From PALSA-612 sp035652235 (GTDB taxonomy: Bacteria; Actinomycetota; Thermoleophilia; Gaiellales; Gaiellaceae), in assembly GCA_035652235.1 (NCBI GenBank), contig DASREE010000015.1, positions 6,112 to 70,111 of the forward strand: 64,000 bases of DNA, read 5' to 3'. The notes under the pieces were generated by a model. That model was not told where the DNA came from. It saw nothing but the letters and a program-made list of their open reading frames with translations, and did no database searches. This document shows, piece after piece, positions 24,800 through 33,300 of this stretch (position 1 is its first letter; every line of letters starts with the position of its first letter). Made by a program: the position numbers and the translations under genes.

Positions 24800-24828
24800 T
24801 TGACAGGCTGCCCGATCGACCGTAGGGT
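24800..24828 (+). promoter_or_regulatory. Sigma70-type promoter of the VAO flavoenzyme gene
   Basis: TTGACA (24800-24805), 17-base spacer, TAGGGT (24823-24828): the best -35/-10 pair in the window. A leader of about 45 bases follows, with AGGAGGTGAT (24866-24875) just before the ATG at 24879. Confidence 0.7.
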
Positions 24829-24878
24829 CGTCGCCGCCATCCACCGCCAGCCGGCGCCGACCGCCAGGAGGTGATCGC

Positions 24879-26477
24879 ATGACCGTCGCGCTGCCGCCCG
24901 AGCTCTCGGAGCGGGCGCTCGCGGCCGCGCTGGAGGAGCTCGCCGGGGTCGTCGGCCCGGAGCACGTGCTCACGTCCGAGCAGGACCTGCGCGAGTTCCG
25001 CGACCCGTTCTGGTTCAAGGGCTGGCACGACTACGACGCCTCCGCGGTCGTCCAACCGCAGTCGGTCGAGGAGATCCAGGCGATCGTCCGCATCGCCAAC
25101 GAGCGCCGGCTGCCGCTGTGGGTGTCCGGCGTGGGCAGGAACAACGGCTACGGCGGCTCCTCGCCGCGCGTCCGCGGCTCTGTCGTCGTCAACCTCCGGC
25201 GGATGAACCGCGTGCTCGAGATCAACGAGGAGCTCGCCTACGCGGTCGTCGAGCCGGGCGTCCGCTGGTTCGACCTGTACGAGGCGCTCGAGGCGGGCGG
25301 CCACAAGCTGCGCCTGTCCGTCGTCGACCTCGGCTGGGGCAGCGTCGTCGGCAACACGCTCGACCACGGCATCTCGTACCTGCCGTACGGCCAGGACCAG
25401 ATGATGCAGTGCGGGATGGAGGTCGTCCTCCCCAACGGCGACCTGATGCGGACCGGGAACTGGGCGATCCCGAACGCGAAGGCGGCGCACGTGTACAAGC
25501 GGGGCCTCGGGCCGACGCCGGACCAGCTGTTCATGCAGTCGAACTACGGGATCGTCACGAAGATGGGCGTCTGGCTGATGCCGACGCCCGCCTGCTACAT
25601 GCCCTGCTGGCTGCGGGTGTGGAACGACTCCGACCTGCCGCAGGTGATCGACACGCTGCGCGTGCTGATGCTCGACCGGTCGATCCAGGGCGTGCCGCAG
25701 GTGCTGAACACGCTCTGCCTCGCCGCGGTCTTCTCGAGCCGCCGCCGGTGGTACGAGGGTGAGGAGCCGATGCCCGACGAGGTGATCGACCGGGTGGCGA
25801 GGGAGATGCAGGTCGGCCGCTGGATCATGCGCTTCGCGCTCTACGGCGACGAGTCCGTCGTCGACCTCGAGTTCCAGAAGGTGCAGGAGGCGTTCGGGCG
25901 GATCGATGGCGCCGAGGTGTGGGGGACGAAGTACGCGCCGGACGAGTACGAGCGGATCACGCACCCGGCCGAGAAGGTCGAGATCGGCATCCCCAACCTC
26001 GACATCAACACGATGACGGGCTGGTACGGCGGCGAGGAGGGCGGCCACGTCGCCTTCTCGCCGGCGGTGCCGATGACGGGCCGGCACGCGGTCGAGATCT
26101 GCGGCCTCCTGCGCGACCGGATCGAGAAGCGGGCGAAGCTCGACTACCTGGCGGCGCTGCTCCCGATCAACCCGCGCTGCTTCATCCACATCACCATGGT
26201 CATCTTCGACACGAGCAACGAGCGGCAGGTGCGGGGCGCCTACGAGACGTGCAAGCTGCTCGTGCGGGAGGCGGGCGAGCAGGGCTACGGCGAGTACCGG
26301 GCGCACCTCGACTTCATGGACCTGGCGGCGGAGCAGTACTCGTTCAACGACCACGCCTACCGCCGCTTCACGGAGACGATCAAGGACGCGCTCGACCCGA
26401 ACGGCATCCTCATGCCGGGACGGCACGGCATCTGGCCGCGGGCGATGCGGGCGAACAGAGCCCCCGGCGCGCGCTAG
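24879..26477 (+). CDS. FAD-dependent oxidase of the vanillyl-alcohol oxidase/4-cresol dehydrogenase type
   Basis: A 532-residue flavoenzyme. The N-terminal PCMH-type FAD domain shows VVQPQSVEEIQAIVRIANERRLPLWVSGVGRNNGYGGSSPRVRGSVVVNLRRMNRVLEI and VVDLGWGSVVGNTLDHGISYLPYG. The C-terminal substrate domain ends GYGEYRAHLDFMDLAAEQYSFNDHAYRRF...LDPNGILMPGRHGIWP, characteristic of eugenol oxidase, VAO and p-cresol methylhydroxylase. These oxidise para-substituted phenols such as lignin aromatics. No cytochrome subunit is adjacent, so an oxidase is more likely than a dehydrogenase. Which residue links FAD covalently cannot be fixed by eye. Confidence 0.9.
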   Translation: MTVALPPELSERALAAALEELAGVVGPEHVLTSEQDLREFRDPFWFKGWHDYDASAVVQPQSVEEIQAIVRIANERRLPLWVSGVGRNNGYGGSSPRVRGSVVVNLRRMNRVLEINEELAYAVVEPGVRWFDLYEALEAGGHKLRLSVVDLGWGSVVGNTLDHGISYLPYGQDQMMQCGMEVVLPNGDLMRTGNWAIPNAKAAHVYKRGLGPTPDQLFMQSNYGIVTKMGVWLMPTPACYMPCWLRVWNDSDLPQVIDTLRVLMLDRSIQGVPQVLNTLCLAAVFSSRRRWYEGEEPMPDEVIDRVAREMQVGRWIMRFALYGDESVVDLEFQKVQEAFGRIDGAEVWGTKYAPDEYERITHPAEKVEIGIPNLDINTMTGWYGGEEGGHVAFSPAVPMTGRHAVEICGLLRDRIEKRAKLDYLAALLPINPRCFIHITMVIFDTSNERQVRGAYETCKLLVREAGEQGYGEYRAHLDFMDLAAEQYSFNDHAYRRFTETIKDALDPNGILMPGRHGIWPRAMRANRAPGAR

Positions 26478-26497
26478 CAGCTAGCAGCTACCGCTAG
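26474..26497. repeat. CTAGCAG repeats between convergent stops
   Basis: CTAGCAG is repeated in tandem at 26474-26487, followed by CTACCGCTAGC. The + gene stops at TAG 26475-26477 and prpE stops at TAG on the other strand (26494-26496), both inside GCTAGC hexamers that form an inverted pair. It may act as a compact bidirectional terminator. Confidence 0.5.
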
Positions 26498-28419
26498 CGG
26501 GAGTCCGCGCGCGCCGGCTCGGCGGCGGCCCGCGGGTACCCGAGCGAGCGCAGGCAGTCGGCCACCTCCTCCAGCGCGGCCGGGTCGTCGATCGTCGGCG
26601 GCACCGGCGCGTCCTCCCCGTCGGCGAGCCGCCGCATCGTGCCGCGCAGGATCTTGCCCGACCGCGTCTTCGGCAGGCGCTCGACGACGACCGCCGTGCG
26701 GAAGCTCGCGACGGGTCCGATCCGCTCGCGCACGAGCTGCACGACCTCGGCCACGATCTCGCCGTGCGCGCGTGCGACGCCCGCCTTGAGCACGAGGAGG
26801 CCGAGCGGCACCTGACCCTTGACGGCGTCCGCGACCCCGATCACGGCGCATTCGGCCACGTCCGGGTGCCCGGCGAGCACCTCCTCCATGGCGCCGGTGG
26901 ACAGACGGTGGCCGGCGACGTTGATGATGTCGTCGGTGCGGGCCATGACGAACACGTAGCCCGACTCGTCGACGTAGCCCGCGTCGGCCGTCTGGTAGTA
27001 GCCGGGGTACGCGTCCAGGTAGGACTCCCGGAAGCGCTCGTCGGCGTTCCACAGCGTCGGCGACGAGCCGGGCGGCATCGGCAGCTTGACGACGAGCGCC
27101 CCGATCTGCCCAGGCGGGAGCTCCGCGCCGTCCGGGCCGACCACGCGCACGTCCCAGCCGGGCACGGGCCGCGTCACCGAGCCGGGAACGACCGGCAGGC
27201 GCTCGATCCCGAGGCAGTTGGAGGCGATCGGCCAGCCGGTCTCCGTCTGCCACCAGTGGTCGATCACGGGCACGCCCAGCTTCTCCTCGGCGAAGCGCAG
27301 CGTCTCCGGATCGCAGCGCTCTCCCGCCAGGAACAGGGCGCGGAAAGCGGACAGGTCGTAGCGGGCGATGTGCGCTCCCTCCGGGTCCTGCTGGCGGATG
27401 GCGCGGAACGCGGTCGGCGCGGTGAAGAGCGTGCCGACGCCGTGCTGCGCGATGACGCGGAAGAAGGCGCCCGGGTCGGGCGTTCCCACCGGCTTTCCCT
27501 CGTAGAGCACGGTCGTGCAGCCATGGAAGAGCGGCGCGTAGACGATGTACGAGTGCCCGACCACCCAGCCGACGTCCGAGGCCGCCCAGTACACCTCGCC
27601 CGGCTCGACGCCGTAGACGTGGCGCATCGACCAGGTGAGGGCGACCGCGTGGCCGCCGTTGTCGCGGACGATGCCCTTCGGCTTGCCGGTCGTGCCCGAG
27701 GTGTAGAGCACGTACAGCGGGTCGGTCGCCTCGACCGGGACGCAGCCGGCCGGCTCCGCACGCGCCACCGCCTCGTCCCAGGACACGTCCCGCGCGGGGT
27801 CGAGCTCGGCCGCCAGCGCCGGCCGCTGCAGGACGATGCAGCGCCGCGGCTTCGGCTCGACCATGTCGAGGGCGGCGTCGAGGAGCGGCTTGTAGGCGAC
27901 GACGCGTCCCGGCTCGAGCCCGCACGACGCCGTGACGACGACCTTCGGCCGCGCGTCCTCGATGCGCGTCGCGAGCTCGTGCGAGGCGAAGCCGCCGAAG
28001 ACGACGGAGTGGACGGCGCCGAGGCGCGCGCAGGCGAGCATGGCCACGACCGCTTCCGGCACCATCGGCATGTACACGATCACGCGGTCGCCGCGCCCCA
28101 CCCCCTCGGCGGCCAGGGCGCCGGCGAAGCGGGCGACCTGGTCACGCAGCTCCCGGTAGGTGAACGTGCGGATCGTGTCCGTCACCGGCGAGTCGTAGAC
28201 GAGCGCCGGCCGGTCGCCGAGACCGCGCTCGACGTGGCGGTCGAGCGCGTTGAAGCACGTGTTCAGCCGGCCGCCCGTGAACCAGCGGTAGAACGGCGCC
28301 CGCGAGTCGTCGAGCACCCGCTGCCACGGCTCCACCCAGTCGACCGCCTGCGCCGCCTCCGCCCAGAACTCCTCCGGCGCCTCGAGCGACCGGCGGTACA
28401 CCTCGTCCAGTCGACGCAC
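26494..28419 (-). CDS. prpE: Propionyl-CoA synthetase (PrpE-type acyl-CoA synthetase)
   Basis: A 641-residue AMP-forming acyl-CoA synthetase from GTG 28419. It has the N-terminal FWAEAAQAVDWVEPW, the P-loop YTSGTTGKPKGIVRDNGGHAVAL, WWQTETGWPIASNCLGI, YYQTADAGYVDESGYVFVMARTDDIINVAGHRLSTGAMEEV, and the catalytic lysine in LPKTRSGKILRGTMR. The DNGGH and ETGWPIASN variants are those I associate with PrpE rather than acetyl-CoA synthetase. It activates propionate or other short acids with ATP. A palindromic site lies 61 bases upstream of the GTG, and a TATCCT lies seven bases before it. Confidence 0.92.
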   Translation of the reverse strand: MRRLDEVYRRSLEAPEEFWAEAAQAVDWVEPWQRVLDDSRAPFYRWFTGGRLNTCFNALDRHVERGLGDRPALVYDSPVTDTIRTFTYRELRDQVARFAGALAAEGVGRGDRVIVYMPMVPEAVVAMLACARLGAVHSVVFGGFASHELATRIEDARPKVVVTASCGLEPGRVVAYKPLLDAALDMVEPKPRRCIVLQRPALAAELDPARDVSWDEAVARAEPAGCVPVEATDPLYVLYTSGTTGKPKGIVRDNGGHAVALTWSMRHVYGVEPGEVYWAASDVGWVVGHSYIVYAPLFHGCTTVLYEGKPVGTPDPGAFFRVIAQHGVGTLFTAPTAFRAIRQQDPEGAHIARYDLSAFRALFLAGERCDPETLRFAEEKLGVPVIDHWWQTETGWPIASNCLGIERLPVVPGSVTRPVPGWDVRVVGPDGAELPPGQIGALVVKLPMPPGSSPTLWNADERFRESYLDAYPGYYQTADAGYVDESGYVFVMARTDDIINVAGHRLSTGAMEEVLAGHPDVAECAVIGVADAVKGQVPLGLLVLKAGVARAHGEIVAEVVQLVRERIGPVASFRTAVVVERLPKTRSGKILRGTMRRLADGEDAPVPPTIDDPAALEEVADCLRSLGYPRAAAEPARADSR

Positions 28420-28426
28420 GTCACGG

Positions 28427-28432
28427 AGGATA
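28427..28432 (-). promoter_or_regulatory. -10 element of the leaderless prpE promoter
   Basis: Minus-strand TATCCT followed by seven bases and GTG 28419. Confidence 0.6.
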
Positions 28433-28479
28433 GGCCGCCCGGCGGCGAGGCGTGACGTCTGGTTCGCGCATGACCGCGC

Positions 28480-28495
28480 TCACTCGAACGAGTGA
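28480..28495. promoter_or_regulatory. Candidate operator palindrome upstream of prpE
   Basis: TCACTCG-AA-CGAGTGA is a perfect 7+2+7 inverted repeat in the divergent space between prpE (61 bases away) and the 28597 gene (about 100 bases). Its form suits a TetR- or GntR-family repressor site near the prpE promoter. A second stem, CCACCGC-GACG-GCGGTGG, follows at 28505-28522. No regulator gene is adjacent. Confidence 0.5.
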
Positions 28496-28596
28496 TCTTC
28501 GCGACCACCGCGACGGCGGTGGAGGATTCTCGCGTCTTCCTGGGTACATGGCTGGAAGGCAAGGCCGTTCGAGCCAAGACGTGAAGGAGTCGCCAC

Positions 28597-28824
28597 ATGG
28601 CCTACGAGCAGGACACCAGGTTCCGGGAAGGCAGCACGCGCCTGCTGCGCGACATCGCCGCGATCGGGCTTGTCACCGACCTCGAGCGCGTGCCCGCGCG
28701 GCAGCGGCTGGACGAGAAGCTCGGCGCGAGGCTCGCGCGCGCGCTCTGCCAGTCGCTCGCGATCGACGCGCCGCCCGCGAGCGCGGGGCTGGAGCTGGAG
28801 CTGCGCTCCGTGCAGGCCGCCTGA
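28597..28824 (+). CDS. Small soluble protein, paralogue of the 24400 gene
   Basis: A 75-residue protein from an ATG with GAAGGAG upstream. MAYEQDTRFREGSTRLLRDIAAIGLVTDLERVPARQRLDEKLGARLARALCQSL shows the same RLLRD-x14-ARxRL-x3-LGA pattern as the protein at 24400-24615. A hydrophobic, acidic C-terminus follows (LELELRSVQAA). It opens the signalling cluster that continues with the MshEN-domain protein 47 bases later. The family is unknown to me. Confidence 0.7.
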   Translation: MAYEQDTRFREGSTRLLRDIAAIGLVTDLERVPARQRLDEKLGARLARALCQSLAIDAPPASAGLELELRSVQAA

Positions 28825-28871
28825 GCCATCTCGCTCGACACAGGCATCAGGATTTCCGCCGGAGCCGTCGA

Positions 28872-29327
28872 ATGGCTCTGGTGATGGACGAGATTCACCC
28901 CTGGGTTCCGATCGGCACGCTGCTCGTTCGCGCCGGGCTGATCGACTCCGAGCAGCTCGAGATCGCGCTCGGCGAGCGCGAGCGGACCGGCCGGCGGCTC
29001 GGCGAGCTCCTCGTCGAGTGGGGCTGGGTGTCGAGCAAGGAGATCGCGCGCGCCCTCGCCGACCAGTTCACGCTCGACTTCCTCGAGCTCAGGCCGGACA
29101 CGGTCGAGCGCGAGGCCGTCGCCCTGCTTCGGACGGCCGATGCCCGGCGGCTCCGCGCCCTTCCCGTCCGCGTGCTCGCGGACGGGCTCGTCCTCGTCGC
29201 CATCGACGACCCCACCAACCTGGCAGCCTCGGAGGAGGCGCGCACGCTGGTCGGCCGGCCGATCCGGCTCGCGGTCGTCGACGCCGCCGAGCTCGACGCC
29301 GCGCTCGACGGCGCCGAGCGAGGCTAG
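28872..29327 (+). CDS. Free-standing MshEN (GspE N-terminal) domain protein
   Basis: A 151-residue protein; ATG 28872 has GGAG eight bases upstream (a second ATG at 28884 is possible). It has two copies of the MshEN signature: IGTLLVRAGLIDSEQLEIALGERERTGR and RLGELLVEWGWVSSKEIARALADQFTLDFLEL, then a sub-domain ending VDAAELDAALDG. MshEN domains at the N-terminus of type II secretion and type IV pilus ATPases bind cyclic di-GMP through such RLGxxL...Q repeats. Here no ATPase domain follows, so it may be a free-standing nucleotide sensor. A diguanylate cyclase-like gene lies at 43070. Confidence 0.8.
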   Translation: MALVMDEIHPWVPIGTLLVRAGLIDSEQLEIALGERERTGRRLGELLVEWGWVSSKEIARALADQFTLDFLELRPDTVEREAVALLRTADARRLRALPVRVLADGLVLVAIDDPTNLAASEEARTLVGRPIRLAVVDAAELDAALDGAERG

Positions 29328-29432
29328 CCTCGACAGGTCGCCTGTCCGTGATCGTCGCCGTCGCGAGATGGGCGGGACGCACCGGACTCGACAGCGCGCA
29401 CGATCGCCCTTGTTCCCTCGCCCGGCACAGCC

Positions 29433-29438
29433 TACGCT
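29433..29438 (+). promoter_or_regulatory. -10 element before the coiled-coil/cyclase pair
   Basis: TACGCT, nine bases before GTG 29448. Confidence 0.45.
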
Positions 29439-29447
29439 CCCCTCAAC

Positions 29448-29756
29448 GTGGCCGATCCGGAGCCGGAGCAGCAGGTCCGCGTCCTCCAGGAGATGGTGGC
29501 CGCCATGCGCCGTGCGCTCGAGGAGCTTCGCCGCGAGGCGGACGAGCGCATGCAGGCGCAGGCGGCCGCGGCGACGGCCGAGGCCGACCAGCTGCAGGCG
29601 ACGATCGTCGCCCTCCGGCAGGAGCTCGAGGCCCGCCAGCACGCGCACCAGGAGGCGCTGCAGCTGGCGGAGCGGCGGCACCGCGACGAGGCTCGCGAGC
29701 TGCAGGCGACCGTGCAAGCGCTCCGGGCGCAGCTCGAGGGACACGCCCGTGCCTGA
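29448..29756 (+). CDS. Short coiled-coil protein upstream of the adenylate cyclase
   Basis: A 102-residue protein from GTG, almost entirely predicted coiled coil (VRVLQEMVAAMRRALEELRREADERMQAQAAAATAEADQLQATIVALRQELEARQ and onward). There are no cysteines or membrane segments. It overlaps the adenylate cyclase gene by eight bases, so the two are translationally coupled and may form a complex. The function is unknown; a dimerisation partner or signalling adaptor for the cyclase is the simplest guess. Confidence 0.65.
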   Translation: MADPEPEQQVRVLQEMVAAMRRALEELRREADERMQAQAAAATAEADQLQATIVALRQELEARQHAHQEALQLAERRHRDEARELQATVQALRAQLEGHARA

Positions 29757-32022
29757 GCCGACGGGCTCGGCTCCGGCGCTCGCAGAGCAGGCGGAGCAGC
29801 TGCGCCAGCTCCAGCTCCTCGTCTCGCTGTCGCGCGAGGTGGCGGCGTACGACTCGCTCGAGGACGTGCTCGAGGCGCTCGTCACGGCCGCAAAGCGGGA
29901 GGTCGGCGCCGAGGCAGGCTCGCTCTTCCTGCACGACGACGAGACGGGCGAGCTGTACACGGTGAAGACGACCGACCTGGGGACGCGGCAGATCCGTGTC
30001 CTCGATCACCTCGGCATCGTCGGCGCGGTGTACCGCAGCGGCGTCGGTCAGATCGTCCCGGACGCCTACGCCGACCCCCGCTTCAACCGCGAGGTCGACC
30101 GCGAGACGGGCTTCACGACCGAGTCGATCCTCTGCGTCCCCGTGCGCAACGCACGAGGCGAGACGATCGGCGCGGCCGAGATGCTGAACAAGGTCGACGG
30201 CCAGTTCGGCGAGCGCGACCTCGCGCTCCTCGAGGGGATCACCTCGCAGTGCGCGATCACGCTCCAGTCGATGCAGCTCGTCGAGCGGATGGCGCAGTCG
30301 CGGCGGCGCGAGATCGAGTTTCTGAACGTCGTCTCCGAGCTGACCGCGGAGCTCGAGCTCGGCAGCCTGCTCGGCAAGGTGATGTCGGAGGCGACGCGGA
30401 TGCTCGACGCCGACCGGACGACGCTGTTCCTGAACGACGACAAGACGGGCGAGCTGTTCAGCTACCTCGGCGACCGACTCGAGACGGAGATCCGCTTCCC
30501 CAACCACGTCGGCATCGCCGGCGCAGTCTTCACCTCGCAGCAGTCGGTGCGGATTCCCTACGCGTACGCCGACCTGCGCTTCAACCCCGAGTTCGACCGG
30601 CGGACGGGCTACTTCACCCGCTCCATCCTGTGCGTGCCGATCTTCAACAAGGCGGGCAAGGCGATCGGCGTGACGCAGGCCCTGAACAAGCGCGGCGGCC
30701 CGTTCAGCGCCGAGGACGAGAGCCGCCTGCGCGCGTTCACGGCGCAGATCGCGGGCGGGCTCGAGAACGCGAAGCTGTTCGCGGACGTGCAGGCGATGAA
30801 GAACTACACGCAGAGCATGCTCGAGAGCATGTCGAACGGCGTGCTCACCTTCGACGAGGACGGCCTGCTGCAGACCTGCAACGCGGCCGGCTCGCGCATC
30901 GTGCGCCGCGACGAGGCGGAGCTCGCGGGGTTGCCCGCCGCCCAGGTGTTCGACGGCAACCCGTGGGTGGTGGAGCGGATCGGGCGCGTCCGCGAGACGG
31001 GTGAGAGCGATCTGGCGCTGGAGGCGGAGCTGGCCGTCGGCGGCGAGACGGTGGCGGCGAACATGACCTTCCTGCCGTTGCGCGCGGCAGACGACGCGCC
31101 GCTCGGCACGCTCATCGTGATCGAGGACATCTCCGCCGAGAAGCGGGTGCGCTCGACGCTCTCGCGCTACATGGATCCCGAGCTGGCCGACCGCCTGCTC
31201 GCCGGCGGCGAGCACGACCTCCTCGGCGGCACGGAGGCGGTCGCGACCGTCCTCTTCTCCGACGTGCGCGGCTTCACCACCGTCGCCGAACAGCTGGGCC
31301 CGCAGGGCACGGTGGCGATGCTGAACGACTACTTCGAGCGCATGGTCGAATGCATCTCCGAGCAGGGCGGCATGCTGGACAAGTTCATCGGCGATGCGAT
31401 CATGGCCGTGTTCGGACTGCCGGTGCCGGGCGCTGAGGACGCCGACCGGGCGCTGCGCGCCGCCATCGGGATGATCCGCAGCCTGCGCGAGTGGAGCGGG
31501 GAGCGGGCAGAGCGAGGCGAGCCGGTGATCGACATGGGCATCGGCCTGAACACGGACATGGTCGTGGCCGGCAACATCGGCAGCCCCAAGCGGATGGACT
31601 ACACGATCATCGGAGACGGGGTCAACCTCGCCGCCAGGCTCGAGAGTGCCTGCAAGCAGTACGGGGCGCGCATTCTCCTCTCCGAGCTGACCCGCGACGA
31701 GCTCAAGGGCGTGTACCGGCTGCGCGAGGTCGACCGCGTCGTCGTCAAGGGCAAGACGACGCCGGTGTCCGTGTTCGAGGCGCTCGACTACCACGACGAG
31801 GAGTCGTTCCCCAACCTGCTGGAGACGCTCGGCGCCTTCGCCGACGGCCTCGTCTCCTACCGCGACCGGCAGTTCGAGCGCGCTGCCCGCTCCTTCCAGG
31901 CGGCGTTGACGGCGAACCCCGACGATCGACCCTCCCGCCTGTACGTCGAGCGCTGCCAGCACCTGCTCGCCTGCCCTCCGCCCGCCGACTGGGACGGCAC
32001 CTGGGCCCTGTCCGAGAAGTAG
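29749..32022 (+). CDS. GAF-GAF-PAS class III adenylate/guanylate cyclase
   Basis: A 757-residue cytoplasmic protein starting at GTG within the end of the coiled-coil gene. GAF1 (about 25-185) and GAF2 (about 200-365) share the FNRExDRETGFTTESILCVPV-type core. A PAS domain follows (about 375-475: SMLESMSNGVLTFDEDGLLQTCNAAG). The class III cyclase domain spans about 490-670 with metal ligands Asp505 (LFSDVRGFTT) and Asp549, Lys545 (DKFIGDAIMAVFG) and the transition-state GDGVNLAARLES. Lys545 favours ATP. The C-terminus (LVSYRDRQFERAARSFQAAL) is TPR-like. It should make cAMP in response to small ligands bound by the GAF and PAS domains. Confidence 0.9.
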   Translation: MPEPTGSAPALAEQAEQLRQLQLLVSLSREVAAYDSLEDVLEALVTAAKREVGAEAGSLFLHDDETGELYTVKTTDLGTRQIRVLDHLGIVGAVYRSGVGQIVPDAYADPRFNREVDRETGFTTESILCVPVRNARGETIGAAEMLNKVDGQFGERDLALLEGITSQCAITLQSMQLVERMAQSRRREIEFLNVVSELTAELELGSLLGKVMSEATRMLDADRTTLFLNDDKTGELFSYLGDRLETEIRFPNHVGIAGAVFTSQQSVRIPYAYADLRFNPEFDRRTGYFTRSILCVPIFNKAGKAIGVTQALNKRGGPFSAEDESRLRAFTAQIAGGLENAKLFADVQAMKNYTQSMLESMSNGVLTFDEDGLLQTCNAAGSRIVRRDEAELAGLPAAQVFDGNPWVVERIGRVRETGESDLALEAELAVGGETVAANMTFLPLRAADDAPLGTLIVIEDISAEKRVRSTLSRYMDPELADRLLAGGEHDLLGGTEAVATVLFSDVRGFTTVAEQLGPQGTVAMLNDYFERMVECISEQGGMLDKFIGDAIMAVFGLPVPGAEDADRALRAAIGMIRSLREWSGERAERGEPVIDMGIGLNTDMVVAGNIGSPKRMDYTIIGDGVNLAARLESACKQYGARILLSELTRDELKGVYRLREVDRVVVKGKTTPVSVFEALDYHDEESFPNLLETLGAFADGLVSYRDRQFERAARSFQAALTANPDDRPSRLYVERCQHLLACPPPADWDGTWALSEK

Positions 32023-32033
32023 CTCCCGTGTGC

Positions 32034-32039
32034 TAGCGT
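32034..32039 (+). promoter_or_regulatory. -10 element of a leaderless promoter
   Basis: TAGCGT, then eight bases, then GTG 32048. This decides that start over the GTG at 32030, which would lie upstream of the -10. Confidence 0.55.
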
Positions 32040-32047
32040 CGCGCCGC

Positions 32048-33205
32048 GTGACGAGCGCAAGCGCGCCGACCGGCCGTCTCGCCGTCACCTCCGCCGTCCG
32101 TTTCGCCGCGCCCGGCGAGCAGAGCGCGTTCCTGCGCGTGCTCGACCTGGAACGCGGCCAAGTCGTGTTCACGACGCCCGTGCCGGAGAGCAGCCGCAGG
32201 CGCGACGACCCGAACCCCCGCGGCGGCGCCCGCGGCGCGAAGGGCATCTCCGTCCACGGCGAGCGCATCGCCGTCGCCAACTCGGAGTCCGTCTTCTGCT
32301 TCGACCGGTGCTGGCGGCCGCTCGCAACCATCCAGCATCCGCTGCTCGGCGGCGTGCACGACCTGCTCGCCGAGGACGACGGCGTCTGGGTCGCCTGCGC
32401 GAACTGCGACGCGCTCCTGCGCTTCGACTGGACGGGCGGGCTGCTCGAGACGTGGTCGCCTCGCGAGGACGCCGAGCTCCTGCGCGCGCTCGGCGTTCGC
32501 GGGCTGCCGCGCTTCGACCCCGGCCTCGACTACCGCGACCCGCGCGTCATGCACACCGGCCTGTTCAACGGAGTGCACCTGAATGGCGTCGCGCGCGCAC
32601 GCGACGGCAGCCTGCTCGTCTCGCTCGGGCGCATCCTGGGCAGGCGCGAGATCGTGCGCCGCCGCGTGCGGGGTGCCGGAGGGCGGGTCGCGCACCGCCT
32701 CGGCGTCGGCCGCAGCGGGGTCGTCGGCGGCCGGCGCGAGCCGGTGAGCCGCATTCCCGGCTCGGCCTCGGCGATCGTCCGCCTCGCGGGCGAGCGGCCG
32801 CCACGGCGGGCGGAGGTGCTGCAACGGGTGGACGGGATCGAGCTGCCGAACCACAACGTCGCACACGACGGCGACCTCGTCGTCTTCAACGACAGCAACG
32901 GGAACCGGCTCGTCGCGTACGACCTGCGCGAGCGGGCCGAGGCGTGCTCCGTGGCGATCCCGGGCAACCCCGGCTTCGCCCGCGGGCTCGCGCGCCTGCC
33001 CGACGGCCTCTGGCTCGTCGGAAGCCAGGCGCCGTTCGCGGTCTACGCCTGCGACCTCGCCGCCGGAAGGGTCGTCGCCGCCTATCCGCTCCAGGGGCTC
33101 GAGCACGAGACCGTGTACGCGCTCTCGCTCCTGCCGGACACGGTCGCCGACCCGCCTCCGAGCGGCGCGACGTCGCTGTGGGGTCCACTCGGGTCCGCGC
33201 GCTGA
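32048..33205 (+). CDS. Beta-propeller-like protein of unknown function
   Basis: A 385-residue protein taken from GTG 32048 on promoter evidence; GTG 32030 is an alternative. Repeated short motifs such as DLLAEDDGVWVACANCDALLRFDWTGGLLETWSP, NGVARARDGSLLVSLGRI, LPNHNVAHDGDLVVFNDSNGNRLVAYDLR and GLARLPDGLWLVGSQAPFAVYACDL suggest blades of a six- or seven-bladed propeller. There is no signal peptide. Some relatives carry a TIGR03032/DUF4915-like label; I cannot confirm this. It could be a glycoside-related or sensing protein. Confidence 0.7.
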   Translation: MTSASAPTGRLAVTSAVRFAAPGEQSAFLRVLDLERGQVVFTTPVPESSRRRDDPNPRGGARGAKGISVHGERIAVANSESVFCFDRCWRPLATIQHPLLGGVHDLLAEDDGVWVACANCDALLRFDWTGGLLETWSPREDAELLRALGVRGLPRFDPGLDYRDPRVMHTGLFNGVHLNGVARARDGSLLVSLGRILGRREIVRRRVRGAGGRVAHRLGVGRSGVVGGRREPVSRIPGSASAIVRLAGERPPRRAEVLQRVDGIELPNHNVAHDGDLVVFNDSNGNRLVAYDLRERAEACSVAIPGNPGFARGLARLPDGLWLVGSQAPFAVYACDLAAGRVVAAYPLQGLEHETVYALSLLPDTVADPPPSGATSLWGPLGSAR

Positions 33206-33300
33206 GCGGGGCCGCGGCCCGGAGGATCTGCGCCAGCGGTCGAGCGACGCGGAAGTCGCCGGCCGGTCGCGGGACGGTGCGGCCGTCTCGCCGGCCGCGC

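Noticed and set aside
24616..24840. Longer form of the small protein starting at 24840
   Set aside because: The extra N-terminal 75 residues are low-complexity, contain the 22-base repeats, and have no similarity to the paralogue at 28597.
32030..32047. GTG 32030 as the start of the propeller-like protein
   Set aside because: It lies upstream of the likely -10 (TAGCGT) that places the transcript start at GTG 32048; kept only as an alternative.
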